Positions 6,878 to 14,171 of a stretch of 17,553 nt of DNA are shown here, one piece after another; within the stretch, counting starts at the first letter, position 1, and each line of letters starts with the position of its first letter. The DNA comes from Candidatus Levyibacteriota bacterium (GTDB taxonomy: Bacteria > Patescibacteriota > Microgenomatia > Levybacterales > GWA1-39-11). The stretch lies in assembly GCA_016204525.1 (NCBI GenBank), contig JACQKO010000038.1, positions 1 through 17,553 of the forward strand, read 5' to 3'. The notes below the pieces were generated by a model. It saw nothing but the letters and a program-made list of their open reading frames with translations. It had not been told where the DNA came from and did no database searches. The position numbers and the translations under genes are program-made.

Positions 6878-7274
6878 ATTTTAATTCTACTGTTGCGCCT
6901 GCAGCTTCTAACTTCTGCTTGGCTTCGTCCGCTGTCTTTTTGTTGACTGCGGTCATAACTTCTTTTGGTGCGCCGTCAACTAAGTCTTTTGCCTCTTTAA
7001 GTCCAAGCGTTGGAACGAGTTCCCTGAGAGTTTTAATAACTCCAAGTTTGTTTTCTCCTGCTGCCTGAATCCAAACATTAAATACTGTCTGCTCTTCCAT
7101 TGCCTCGCCAGGGCTTTCAGCGGAGGCGGGCGCGGTTCCCGGTGCTGCCGCCGCCACTGGGGCGGCTGCCGTCACGCCGAATTTCTCTTCAAGCGCCTTG
7201 ACTAGTTCGGATAATTCCAAAACGGACATCGTTTCGATTGCTTTTAATAAATCGTCTTTTGATATTTTTGCCAT
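6876..7274 (-). CDS. rplL: 50S ribosomal protein L7/L12
   Basis: This is the stalk protein that recruits and activates translation GTPases. From the ATG at 7274 it is 132 aa. It has an N-terminal dimerisation helix (about 1-33), an Ala/Pro/Glu-rich hinge (about 36-62) and the conserved C-terminal domain (KLGVIKTLRELVPTLGLKEAKDLVDGAPKEV, split here as residues 76-106). The start is set by a strong GGGAGGTG ribosome site seven bases upstream. A longer open frame extends up to 7355 but runs through repeat sequence. It follows rplJ, with about 90 bp between. Confidence 0.97.
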   Translation of the reverse strand: MAKISKDDLLKAIETMSVLELSELVKALEEKFGVTAAAPVAAAAPGTAPASAESPGEAMEEQTVFNVWIQAAGENKLGVIKTLRELVPTLGLKEAKDLVDGAPKEVMTAVNKKTADEAKQKLEAAGATVELK

Positions 7275-7299
7275 AAATACACCTCCCTTCGGTCGGTAC

Positions 7300-7392
7300 A
7301 TGCTAATTGTATGCGAATTTAAATAACGCGAATTTATACGAATAATTATTCGCATGCATTCGCACTAATTTGATTCGGATACATTCGCATGA
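7300..7392. repeat. ATTCG-word repeats between rplJ and rplL
   Basis: Repeated ATGCGAAT/ATTCGCAT words include a perfect 14-bp palindrome CGAATAATTATTCG (7339-7352). Near-perfect arms lie at about 7307-7317 and 7373-7383 (10 of 11 pair). The block begins inside the rplJ coding end and encodes its last residues. The vocabulary is shared with 5034-5135. Confidence 0.65.
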
Positions 7393-7901
7393 CTAGCTTT
7401 TTGCTTTTCTACTGCCTTTAGAACCATCGCCAACTTTTGAATATTCCCATTAAGTACATAAACCAGACCTGAAATTGGTGCATTAAGCATCCCGAGAAGC
7501 TTTGCAATTAAAACTTCGCGAGAAGGCAAAGCGGCAAGTTTTGTTATTATTGCCTCATCAACTATTCCACCCTCAAAAATTCCAAATCGAACCTTAGGAA
7601 GACCATGTTTTTTAATAAACCCCGCAAGGACTTTTGCTGTCGCAATTGGATCTTTATATGAAAAAAGTGTTGCATGTGGACCTTCAAGTTTCTCGACCCT
7701 GATCTTCTTTTCCTCTAGCGCGAGATTTAGGAGAGTGTTTTTAATAACAGTAAGTTCGGATTCGGCACTTGCGAGTTCTCGTCTTGCCTCCTCCATCTGA
7801 CGATGGGTTAGTCCCGCATAGTCAACAAAAAACATCGCGTTTGCGCGGTCAAGTTTTTGTCTCAATTCTTCAAGTAGTTTAATGTTCTTCTGTGATGGCA
7901 T
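7365..7901 (-). CDS. rplJ: 50S ribosomal protein L10
   Basis: L10 anchors the L7/L12 stalk to 23S rRNA. The 178-aa protein shows the typical N-terminal region (LDRANAMFFVDYAGLTHRQM), the LTVIKNTLLNLAL strand-helix, and the C-terminal helix that binds L7/L12 dimers (about 150-170). The final residues HANVSESN are encoded by intergenic-type repeat words and look like a run-on. The ATG at 7901 has no Shine-Dalgarno site and lies 48 nt downstream of the leader terminator. The gene is controlled by the L10 leader upstream and is followed by rplL. rplK, rplA and rpoBC, its neighbours in most bacteria, are absent here. Confidence 0.96.
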   Translation of the reverse strand: MPSQKNIKLLEELRQKLDRANAMFFVDYAGLTHRQMEEARRELASAESELTVIKNTLLNLALEEKKIRVEKLEGPHATLFSYKDPIATAKVLAGFIKKHGLPKVRFGIFEGGIVDEAIITKLAALPSREVLIAKLLGMLNAPISGLVYVLNGNIQKLAMVLKAVEKQKASHANVSESN

Positions 7902-7948
7902 AATCTAAACAGTAAATAGTGAATAGATAATAGCTAATAGTTTAACCT

Positions 7949-7974
7949 AAAAAAAAATGCGCTCCTAAGAGCGC
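7949..7974 (-). terminator. Intrinsic terminator (attenuator) in the rplJ leader
   Basis: GCGCTC and GAGCGC (7959-7964 with 7969-7974) form a six-bp GC-rich stem with a four-base loop, followed on the minus strand by nine U residues. It lies between the L10-binding leader and the rplJ start, which suggests attenuation when free L10 binds the leader. Confidence 0.85.
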
Positions 7975-8083
7975 AACCTATTCCCTAGTCACTATTTTCT
8001 ATTAACTAGCTTGGCCTCGGCTGGATTTATCCCGATCGAATCGGGACCAGCTGTCTTAGGTTTACCCCGATTAAATCGGGGAG
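7975..8083 (-). promoter_or_regulatory. L10 leader, autoregulatory RNA
   Basis: Between the promoter and the attenuator, the minus-strand RNA holds a CCCCGAT/ATCGGGG hairpin (8065-8081), the sequence CCTAAGACAGCTGGT (AAGACAGC at 8050-8057), a CCCGAT/ATCGGG hairpin (8031-8045), and AAATCCAGCCGAGGC (CCGAGG at 8015-8020). This order and these conserved unpaired words match the L10 leader class, where L10-L7/L12 binds its own mRNA in imitation of its 23S site. The flanks at 7980-8008 and 7905-7945 carry complementary CTATT/AATAG words, which could form a competing long stem around the terminator. Confidence 0.85.
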
Positions 8084-8089
8084 TAAAGT

Positions 8090-8118
8090 ATTCTAACAAA
8101 AGAGAAAACTTACGTCAA
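8090..8118 (-). promoter_or_regulatory. Promoter of rplJ-rplL
   Basis: TTGACG (8113-8118), a 17-nt spacer and TAGAAT (8090-8095) on the minus strand, with an upstream TGn extension. The start site near 8083 places the whole L10 leader in the transcript. Confidence 0.8.
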
Positions 8119-8133
8119 CGATCAAAAGAAAAA

Positions 8134-8808
8134 CTAAATTTCAACTTCTTTCCCGCAAACAAGCGACCGAAAGCGGGGATTGGCATTCTGGTCCGAATGG
8201 GAGCTGAAATCCGGATGGCCGCGCCACCAAGTGACCAAAGGCACGTCGCCATGACCGACCTGTCCACCAATTAAGTCAAAGCCCTTAGCTCTGACTATAT
8301 CTTTGCGGACGACTGCAAGACCTAAGCCATCCCAGTGATCTCCTGCTCGTCTGTTCTCGGGTAATTCTGCCCGAACGTCTGATGGCTTGCGGTTTAGATA
8401 GTCATCACCAACGTAAAGCCACGCGCTATAAGGCTTATTTGGAGTTACGATTCCTCTTGGATCTTTCCATTCTGTAAGCTCTGAGCGTCCATATCCATAT
8501 CTTAAATCGATCGACATACTAAGTCTTGCTGCATAAACTGCTTTATGCCAAGAAGGCACTTTGTACCCAGGAAGCAAGAATTTAGGGATAATCACCGGAA
8601 CGATTTCCTCACCATTAAAAGACTCGGGTTTTCCAGGAAAAGCGGAAGGTAAAAGCGCGCGGACGTCTAGCTCGGAAATTCCGAGATGTTTGGCGAATCG
8701 CGCGATTATTAGACTACTCTGTCTTGCAAATTCCTCTTCAAGTGAAATTTCAGGATAAACTCTTACTCTTTCTGGGGCGAGACCCTCTTTGCCACCATGA
8801 AGCGTCAT
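8134..8808 (-). CDS. Hypothetical protein, 224 aa
   Basis: I cannot assign this to a family. It has no signal peptide or membrane segment and is rich in Trp, Tyr, Pro and charged residues. Recognisable stretches are an N-terminal helical part (about 20-60), VPVIIPKFLLPGY (about 70-82), the segment AWLYVGDDYLNRKPSDVRAELP and GDHWDGLGLAVVRKDI in the middle, and a His/Asn-rich tail. The ATG at 8808 fits a promoter whose -10 ends ten bases upstream, giving a leaderless mRNA. The gene stands alone between the rplJ promoter and dprA. An enzyme or a DNA- or carbohydrate-related role cannot be distinguished from sequence alone. Confidence 0.75.
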   Translation of the reverse strand: MTLHGGKEGLAPERVRVYPEISLEEEFARQSSLIIARFAKHLGISELDVRALLPSAFPGKPESFNGEEIVPVIIPKFLLPGYKVPSWHKAVYAARLSMSIDLRYGYGRSELTEWKDPRGIVTPNKPYSAWLYVGDDYLNRKPSDVRAELPENRRAGDHWDGLGLAVVRKDIVRAKGFDLIGGQVGHGDVPLVTWWRGHPDFSSHSDQNANPRFRSLVCGKEVEI

Positions 8809-8818
8809 AACGGGTTGG

Positions 8819-8847
8819 ATTTTAGCTTAATTCGGGGCCCGCGTCAA
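8819..8847 (-). promoter_or_regulatory. Promoter of the 224-aa gene
   Basis: TTGACG (8842-8847), a 17-nt spacer and TAAAAT (8819-8824) on the minus strand. The ATG follows the -10 by ten bases, so the untranslated leader would be three or four bases. Confidence 0.75.
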
Positions 8848-8867
8848 GCCTTCCGAAATATTTTCCT

Positions 8868-9956
8868 TTAATGTACAATCGTCCATCTCCCAAATGCATT
8901 CTTGATTAATCCTTTGAGTTCCATCTCCGAAAGAATTATCGAAAGCTTACCGATTTTGAGATTCGTCAATTTGGAAATTTCATCAATCGTCCTCTCCTCA
9001 TTCTCCAAAACCTCTAGAATCTTTGCCTCTTCATTTGATATTTTTAATTTTTGATATGTATTTTTGCTATTTGATATTTGCTTTTTGATATTGAGTGCTT
9101 CCAAAATATCCTCTCCCGACTGTACGAGGATCGCTCCCTGCTTCAACAATTTCAGAGTACCCTTTGACATTTGCGATGTAATTGGACCTGGGACTGCAAA
9201 CACAGGCTTTCCTTGTTTAACTGCATGACCCGCGGTTATAAGCGACCCCGAGTCCTCTGCTGCCTCTGTTATTAGAACGGCCGAACTTATCCCTGCGATA
9301 ATCCGATTACGGGCCGGAAAAGTTCCTTGATTGGCGGGCATTCCGAGCGGATATTCAGAGACTATTAAACCATTCGAATCAAGGATCTCCTCATATAATT
9401 TTTCATTTTCCCGTGGGTAAGGACAGTCTACTCCACATCCAAGGACCGCGATGGTCGATCCGCGGCTATCGATTGCGCTCTTATGTCCTATTCCGTCAAC
9501 ACCTAGAGCCATTCCGGATACTATCACAAAGCCCGATGAACAAAGTTCGCTAACCAAATTTTCCGTAACTTCTCTTCCGTACGAAGTGATTTTACGCGTA
9601 CCCACAACGGCGATTATTTGAGGCCCGACTAACAATTTATGATTCCCTTTTGTGAACAATCCAATCGGCTGGCTTTCAATTTTTTTTAACCGTTCAGGAT
9701 AATATTTATCGCCGAATGGAATAAATTCCACCCTTGCCCTTTTTAGCTTTCGTAAATATTCCTGAATGTCAAACTCTCTTCGAAACCCGTCAAATTTTGC
9801 AAAATTTGCCTTCCCAATACCTGCCTTTTTAAAATCTGACGAGCTACCCTTCCATGCATTTTGCGCCGATCCGAGCAATTTCAAAAGATTTTGGAATCCT
9901 TTTGGCCCAACTCCCGGCGACAGAGAAAAAGAGAGATAATAAATTTTCTCGTCCAT
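8868..9956 (-). CDS. dprA: DNA processing protein DprA
   Basis: DprA protects incoming single-stranded DNA and loads RecA on it during natural transformation. From the ATG at 9956 it is 362 aa. It has an N-terminal helical, helix-hairpin-helix-like region (SPGVGPKGFQNLLKLLG, about 13-29), then the Rossmann-like DprA core with VVGTRKITSYG (118-127), VSGMALGVDGIGHKSA (146-161), FPARNRIIAGIS (213-224) and EDSGSLITAGHA (234-245), and a C-terminal winged-helix domain (about 308-362). The linker between core and winged helix (about 289-310) is encoded by degenerate ATATCAAA words. A longer frame to 10007 runs across the divergent toxin-antitoxin promoter and is less likely. Confidence 0.95.
   Translation of the reverse strand: MDEKIYYLSFSLSPGVGPKGFQNLLKLLGSAQNAWKGSSSDFKKAGIGKANFAKFDGFRREFDIQEYLRKLKRARVEFIPFGDKYYPERLKKIESQPIGLFTKGNHKLLVGPQIIAVVGTRKITSYGREVTENLVSELCSSGFVIVSGMALGVDGIGHKSAIDSRGSTIAVLGCGVDCPYPRENEKLYEEILDSNGLIVSEYPLGMPANQGTFPARNRIIAGISSAVLITEAAEDSGSLITAGHAVKQGKPVFAVPGPITSQMSKGTLKLLKQGAILVQSGEDILEALNIKKQISNSKNTYQKLKISNEEAKILEVLENEERTIDEISKLTNLKIGKLSIILSEMELKGLIKNAFGRWTIVH
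9033..9094. repeat. TTTGATAT-word repeats in the dprA linker
   Basis: About six degenerate copies of a TTTGATATTT word encode the K/N/S-rich linker of DprA between the Rossmann core and the winged helix. The frame is kept. The pattern resembles the intergenic word repeats of this window. Confidence 0.55.
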
Positions 9957-9962
9957 GCAAAT

Positions 9963-9992
9963 AGAATAGCACTTCTTAGGCATCGCCCTCAA
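9963..9992 (-). promoter_or_regulatory. Probable dprA promoter
   Basis: TTGAGG (9987-9992), an 18-nt spacer and TATTCT (9963-9968) with a TGn extension on the minus strand. Six bases separate the -10 from the ATG at 9956, again leaderless. It is back to back with the toxin-antitoxin promoter. Confidence 0.5.
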
Positions 9993-10000
9993 CTGACCCC

Positions 10001-10041
10001 TTGACATTCAGGAATAGTTGTTATAATATCGTTATAACATG
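10001..10041 (+). promoter_or_regulatory. Toxin-antitoxin promoter with an operator palindrome over the -10 and start codon
   Basis: TTGACA (10001-10006) and an extended -10 TGTTATAAT (10019-10027), 15 nt apart; a TAATAT at 10024-10029 gives the 17-nt spacing. Perfect 8-bp arms TGTTATAA (10019-10026) and TTATAACA (10032-10039), five bases apart, cover the -10 and touch the ATG. An antitoxin binding here would block transcription, the usual autoregulation of such modules. The 5' leader would be about three to five bases. Confidence 0.75.
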
Positions 10042-10281
10042 ATGCAAAAATTAATTACAGTTGGTAATTCAAAAGCATTAACTATTTCTAGGGATATTTT
10101 GAAACAAGTGGGGAACGTCGATATGGCGAAAGTTCAGTTCGAACCATCAAAAAAACGTCTTGTAGTTGATTTTAATCCACAGGAAGTTGTGGAGTCGGTA
10201 ATCGATCCTGAAGTATATGCTATCGCAAAAAGCCTTTTAAAAAGATACGGAAAAGCTTTCGCAGAACTTGCAAAAAAATAA
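10039..10281 (+). CDS. AbrB/SpoVT-like antitoxin
   Basis: An 80-aa protein with an N-terminal swapped-hairpin-type DNA-binding segment (QKLITVGNSKALTISRDIL, near residues 3-21, the pattern of AbrB/MazE-like proteins) and a helical C-terminal half (PEVYAIAKSLLKRYGKAFAELAKK) that would wrap and block the toxin. It sits 15 bp upstream of a Doc-type toxin gene, which makes an antitoxin role likely. The ATG at 10039 overlaps the operator palindrome. A second ATG follows at once (10042). No ribosome site is present. Confidence 0.85.
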   Translation: MMQKLITVGNSKALTISRDILKQVGNVDMAKVQFEPSKKRLVVDFNPQEVVESVIDPEVYAIAKSLLKRYGKAFAELAKK

Positions 10282-10296
10282 ATCCTCTCCTCTTCT

Positions 10297-10677
10297 ATGA
10301 AATACTTAACTGTTCAGGATGTTTTACTTCTTCACAACATGGCAATTGATGAATTTGGAGGGTCTCATGGCCTTCGCGATTTGGGTCTTCTTGAATCGGC
10401 AGTCGCACGTCCTCAGGCAACATTCGGAGGCAAAGATCTGTATCCTAATATTTTTCTTAAAGGAGCAGCACTAGTACATTCGCTTCTTTTAAATCATCAG
10501 TTCGTGGACGGAAATAAAAGGACAGCGATGCATTCCCTAATGACATTTTTGGAACTGAACGGATATAAATTCGTTGCAGAACAAAAAGAAGTTGTCAAGA
10601 CCGCATTATGGATCGAAAATAAAAAACCCGAGATTGAGGAGATTGCTACGTGGATTAAAAAGCACACGAAGCGTTAA
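10297..10677 (+). CDS. doc: Doc-type toxin of the Fic/Doc family
   Basis: A 126-aa Fic-fold protein with the motif HQFVDGNKRTA (His67 to about residue 77). The lysine at the GNK position, in place of the glycine of adenylylating Fic enzymes (GNGR), is typical of Doc toxins, which phosphorylate elongation factor Tu and stop translation. The Doc-like N-terminus LTVQDVLLLHNMAIDEFGG and the ARPQATFGG segment are also present. It follows the antitoxin by 15 bp. The gap is pyrimidine-rich (CCTCTCCTCTTCT) and has no Shine-Dalgarno site, which may keep toxin output below antitoxin output. It converges on mrdA, 14 bp away. Confidence 0.93.
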   Translation: MKYLTVQDVLLLHNMAIDEFGGSHGLRDLGLLESAVARPQATFGGKDLYPNIFLKGAALVHSLLLNHQFVDGNKRTAMHSLMTFLELNGYKFVAEQKEVVKTALWIENKKPEIEEIATWIKKHTKR

Positions 10678-10691
10678 ATGCAGTTAATAGT

Positions 10692-12455
10692 TTATTTTCT
10701 TTCGAAGTACTCCGTTAAAATTTTTTTTGCGATGGGGCCGGCGACAGATGAACCTTCCCCCCCGTTTTCTACCAAAACCGTCAAGACAATCTCAGGATCA
10801 TAAAACGGCGCGAAAACCGTGATCCATGCGTGGGGGTCTTTTTCTTTGTCGGCTATCTCTGCGGTTCCGGTTTTGCAAGCAACTTGGATTCGAACAGTTC
10901 TTGCCGCACCGCTTGCCTCTTCTATAAAATCCTGGTTGTCAACTGGTAATCTTTCGTTCTTAACTTTAAAATCGAAAAAGGGCCAGGCCACACCGCCTGT
11001 TCCACAAGATTGCCTCATTCCTTCCCTAACTAAGTCGATATACTCTTTTTTTATAAAGTTTTGAGTTTTAGGTTTTGAGTTTTGAGTTTTAAGCAAATGC
11101 GGTTGATATAATTTGCCCCCGTTTGCAAAAACGACTGTCATAACATTAACCTGAAGGGGCGTCGTAAGAAGGTATCCCTGTCCTATTCCATAATTATAAG
11201 TATCGCCTAAATACCATTGTTCACCAACATACTCCTCTTTCCAAGAAGGGGAGGGAACCGTACCTTTTTCTTCTCCCGGTAAATCGATTCCAAATTTTGC
11301 CCCTAAACCAAAGTCTTTTGCGAAAGAGGAGATATTCTCAACCCCAGCACCCTCAGCCGCTCTATAAAAGAAAATATCATTCGAGCGTTTAATTGCGCTA
11401 ACAACGTTAAGCGCGCCCTCAGTCTTTCCGTACTGCAGAAAATACCAGTTACCAAAGGAGAATTCCCCGACTCGCAAAATTCCCGTATCCACAATTTGGG
11501 TATCTTTTTTAATTGCCCCGCGCGATAAGGCCGCTACTGCTGTGATCAATTTAAATGTTGACCCCGGAGGATAAGTACCGGAGATTGCCCTATTTAAAAG
11601 CGGTTGATTCTCTGTGTCTTGAATAATACTTTCGACAGCTTCATAGTCACCAATCGGTTGATAATCGGCCAGGGAGAAAATATTTGGGTCAAAAGATGGT
11701 TTTGAATAGAGAGCAATTATGCTTCCACTGCCTGGATCGGACGCAATAACCGCACCGCGGTCAACATCAAGCATTGCGTCTTTGACCGAAAGCTGCAAAT
11801 CCAAATCAAGAGTAGTATCAAGATTCTGACCTTGAGTGGCTTCTTGTTGTCCAAGAGATCTAATCTCTCGACCTTGTACGTCAACCTCTAAGAGCTCCTT
11901 ACCGTTTTGACCATGGAGCATTTTTTCATATGTTTTTTCAAGCCCCGTTTTCCCAACATAGTCGGAAATAGCATAATTTGAGAATGTAGGAAGAATTACC
12001 TCATTTTCTGATATTTGACCTAAGAACCCCAAGACGTGCGCAAAAGCATCTTTGTACAAATACTCCCTTCGGACAGTACCATGGATCTGTTTCCCTTCCG
12101 ATATTAATTTTAGCGCCTCTTCATGAGGAATAATTTTCTCTTCACCATTGCTGCCAATTTGAAATACCTGGCTATTTGAGACAAGGGGCTTTCCGTTTCT
12201 ATCATAAATTATTCCGCGAGGAGCAGGAATTACTTTTGTTCTCGTTCGATTATTCTCAGAAAGATCCCTATAATAACTCCCTCTAATCATTTGCAAATAG
12301 AAAAGTCTTGCGACAATAACGCCCGTCATTAAGATTAAGAGAACCAAAGGAAATAGTCCTTTAAATTCACCAAAATTCAGATTTGTTCTCTCGAACTTTC
12401 GCCTGCTTTCAGGCTTTGACACATAGTCAAAGAACGCCGGTCCTATTTTAACCAT
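10692..12455 (-). CDS. mrdA: Penicillin-binding protein 2, elongasome transpeptidase
   Basis: Class B PBP that crosslinks new peptidoglycan during elongation. The 587-aa protein has a short cytoplasmic N-terminus, one membrane segment (about 33-54), the non-catalytic pedestal domain with PAPRGIIYDRNGKPL (78-91), and the transpeptidase motifs STFK (Ser299 nucleophile), SND (358-360) and KTG (528-530). A small loop KTQNSKPKTQN (456-466) is encoded by repeated TTTTGAGT words. It overlaps mreD by 13 bp, with a GGGAG ribosome site inside mreD. The order mreC-mreD-mrdA places it in the rod-shape operon. Confidence 0.95.
   Translation of the reverse strand: MVKIGPAFFDYVSKPESRRKFERTNLNFGEFKGLFPLVLLILMTGVIVARLFYLQMIRGSYYRDLSENNRTRTKVIPAPRGIIYDRNGKPLVSNSQVFQIGSNGEEKIIPHEEALKLISEGKQIHGTVRREYLYKDAFAHVLGFLGQISENEVILPTFSNYAISDYVGKTGLEKTYEKMLHGQNGKELLEVDVQGREIRSLGQQEATQGQNLDTTLDLDLQLSVKDAMLDVDRGAVIASDPGSGSIIALYSKPSFDPNIFSLADYQPIGDYEAVESIIQDTENQPLLNRAISGTYPPGSTFKLITAVAALSRGAIKKDTQIVDTGILRVGEFSFGNWYFLQYGKTEGALNVVSAIKRSNDIFFYRAAEGAGVENISSFAKDFGLGAKFGIDLPGEEKGTVPSPSWKEEYVGEQWYLGDTYNYGIGQGYLLTTPLQVNVMTVVFANGGKLYQPHLLKTQNSKPKTQNFIKKEYIDLVREGMRQSCGTGGVAWPFFDFKVKNERLPVDNQDFIEEASGAARTVRIQVACKTGTAEIADKEKDPHAWITVFAPFYDPEIVLTVLVENGGEGSSVAGPIAKKILTEYFERK
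11058..11090. repeat. TTTTGAGT-word repeats inside mrdA
   Basis: Four close copies of a GTTTTGAG word encode a polar K/T/Q/N loop between conserved parts of the transpeptidase domain. In frame. Confidence 0.55.
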
Positions 12456-12859
12456 AATAATCTCCCGCGCATAAAGTAATTTATTAGAATAGCCGCAACT
12501 CCAAAAACAACAATAAACAGTAAAGGACTTGTTTCATAAGAGAAAATTTTAGCGTATATGTATGTGCTTATAAATAGAATGACAAATGACGCGCGCCAAT
12601 CTCTTATCTCAAAGGCTTTTTTATAAATGTCTATTATTAAAAAGGATACTAAAATGACAAGAGACGTTTGCCCTATTATCGAAACACTCAGGATATCTAG
12701 CAATAAACCCGCCGTTGTTGTAAAAATTACGGTTCGAACTTCTGGATAAAGGATATAGAAAACAAGAGAGATTAAAAAAACAACAGGAAATGGAATCAAT
12801 GTTAATTCAAAAAAAAGAAAAGTAATTAAAATTGCTAAAAGCCAATTTTTTGATATCAT
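12443..12859 (-). CDS. mreD: Rod-shape determining protein MreD
   Basis: A 138-aa integral membrane protein with about four or five hydrophobic segments and a short basic end (RGRLLWLK). It shows little family-specific sequence, which is normal for MreD. The call rests on size, topology and position between mreC and mrdA. It starts five bases after the mreC stop and overlaps mrdA by 13 bp, so all three are one operon. No clear ribosome site is visible. MreD links MreC to the MreB filaments and PBP2. Confidence 0.88.
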   Translation of the reverse strand: MISKNWLLAILITFLFFELTLIPFPVVFLISLVFYILYPEVRTVIFTTTAGLLLDILSVSIIGQTSLVILVSFLIIDIYKKAFEIRDWRASFVILFISTYIYAKIFSYETSPLLFIVVFGVAAILINYFMRGRLLWLK

Positions 12860-12864
12860 TGAAT

Positions 12865-13629
12865 TTACTTTAGAATTATGAAGACCATGTCTATCCTCGA
12901 TGCATCAGTAATAGCTTCTACTTTTGCAGATTGATTTGGAAGACTTTCATTTTTATCTACTTCGGAAATTTTCCCGATTATAAAGTCCGGCGGAATTCCA
13001 AAACCTTCTTCATTTATTTCTCCGCGTGTTAAAAGCAGTTGACCGATGCTTATATTGTCATTAATCGAAACTTGATCAAATAAAATAAAATCTTCTACTC
13101 CGCGCGCTACTCCCAAAGCGTTTGTTTCGGAGGTTCTTGCGAGTGTCGAAAATTTTTCATTGTGGGTAAGACTAATTTTTGAATAATTCTCGGATACCGT
13201 TTCAACTTTTCCTAATAGATTACTTTTAACAACCGCTGCCATTCCTCGTTTTACGCCTGATTTTCCTCCTTGATCTATAATTAGCGCAGAGGGATTTGAA
13301 AAGCTTCCTAGCGATCCGAGAATTCTCGCCGGCAGGAGTGTAAATTCATGGGTTTCTTGCGTTTCAAATTGGTCGCGGAGGACCTGGTTGTCTCTTTTTA
13401 CTCTTTCATAATCAACAATTTTTTGGCGCAATTTTTCATTTTCCTCCAAAAGTTCCTTATCTTTATTGTCTCCCTGAATTACTTTTGTTTGGTAGAGTAA
13501 ACTTTTTGGGGGGCCTGCAATTTTTTGAGCTAAATTTGAAAGAATCGGGATCGATGTAATCTTGAAGATGAAAACTGAGAATGCAAATAACAATATAAGA
13601 AGTATCATTATAATGCTTCTTTTTTGCAT
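12865..13629 (-). CDS. mreC: Rod-shape determining protein MreC
   Basis: A 254-aa protein from the ATG at 13629. It has one N-terminal membrane segment (about 5-22), a charged coiled coil (about 56-94, KELLEENEKLRQKIVDYERV) and the double beta-barrel region typical of MreC (LPARILGS, DQGGKSGVKRGMAAV, LLGKVETVSENYSKISLTH). MreC sits outside the membrane and switches PBP2 on. A TTG at 13665 would add 12 residues, but the TAGAAT at 13637-13642 lies seven bases before the ATG, so a leaderless start at 13629 is preferred. An AGGTG just before the ATG is too close to be a normal ribosome site. Confidence 0.92.
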   Translation of the reverse strand: MQKRSIIMILLILLFAFSVFIFKITSIPILSNLAQKIAGPPKSLLYQTKVIQGDNKDKELLEENEKLRQKIVDYERVKRDNQVLRDQFETQETHEFTLLPARILGSLGSFSNPSALIIDQGGKSGVKRGMAAVVKSNLLGKVETVSENYSKISLTHNEKFSTLARTSETNALGVARGVEDFILFDQVSINDNISIGQLLLTRGEINEEGFGIPPDFIIGKISEVDKNESLPNQSAKVEAITDASRIDMVFIILK

Positions 13630-13636
13630 ATCACCT

Positions 13637-13665
13637 ATTCTACGCCAGACACTTTTAAAAAACAA
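13637..13665 (-). promoter_or_regulatory. Probable promoter of mreC-mreD-mrdA
   Basis: TTGTTT (13660-13665), a 17-nt spacer and TAGAAT (13637-13642) on the minus strand, seven bases from the mreC ATG. Confidence 0.5.
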
Positions 13666-13700
13666 TTATTTTTACCAAAAACTTTTGCTATAGTGTAAGC

Positions 13701-14147
13701 TTATTGAGCTGATGGTGAGTTCGAGTCTCGATCCGGAGTCTGCAGCGGCGTCTTCCCAAGCGCCACCAGAAGCTTCTGCTTCATCCCGTCCAAAACACTC
13801 CCCGCCAACTCGAAATCATCAGGTGTCATTTGTGAGGCGACTTGCAGACGATCAAGAAATCTCCGAGCAATCCTTTTTTCATCAACATCTATGCGATCGG
13901 ACACAATATTGATTTTTGCATAGTTCCCATGGCTATCAAAAAGATAGAAAGTATAATAGGAATGTGGCGTACCTGGTTCCCGTCTTTCAAGTTCTTGAAC
14001 CTGACTCATAGTAAGCCTATCAGTATGCGTCGGTACTTTTAAGCTAATATTATTATTTACAAATCCTTGAGTAATACGGGCAAGATTAGGATTGTCCCTC
14101 GACAGGGAGACTCCAACTTTACTTCTGGATAAATCTAAGGGATCCAT
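13701..14147 (-). CDS. Hypothetical protein, 148 aa
   Basis: I do not recognise a family. It is soluble by eye, with no membrane segment. The middle part (SYYTFYLFDSHGNYAKINIVSDRIDVDEKRIARRFLDRL, split as about 63-101) looks like beta strands followed by a helix. The C-terminus is polar and rich in Pro, Ser and Asp. The gene is 24 bp downstream of the 104-aa gene and upstream of mreC on the same strand, so it probably belongs to the transcript of the small unknown genes. No good ribosome site precedes the ATG at 14147. Confidence 0.7.
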   Translation of the reverse strand: MDPLDLSRSKVGVSLSRDNPNLARITQGFVNNNISLKVPTHTDRLTMSQVQELERREPGTPHSYYTFYLFDSHGNYAKINIVSDRIDVDEKRIARRFLDRLQVASQMTPDDFELAGSVLDGMKQKLLVALGKTPLQTPDRDSNSPSAQ

Positions 14148-14171
14148 TACATTCTCTACCCAACTATCTAT

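Noticed and set aside
7275..7355. N-terminal extension of L7/L12 to 7355
   Set aside because: The extra residues come from repeat DNA, while a strong ribosome site and the family start (MAKISKDD) lie at 7274.
9957..10007. N-terminal extension of DprA to 10007
   Set aside because: It would cross its own probable promoter and the -35 of the toxin-antitoxin promoter, and homologues start near MDEK.
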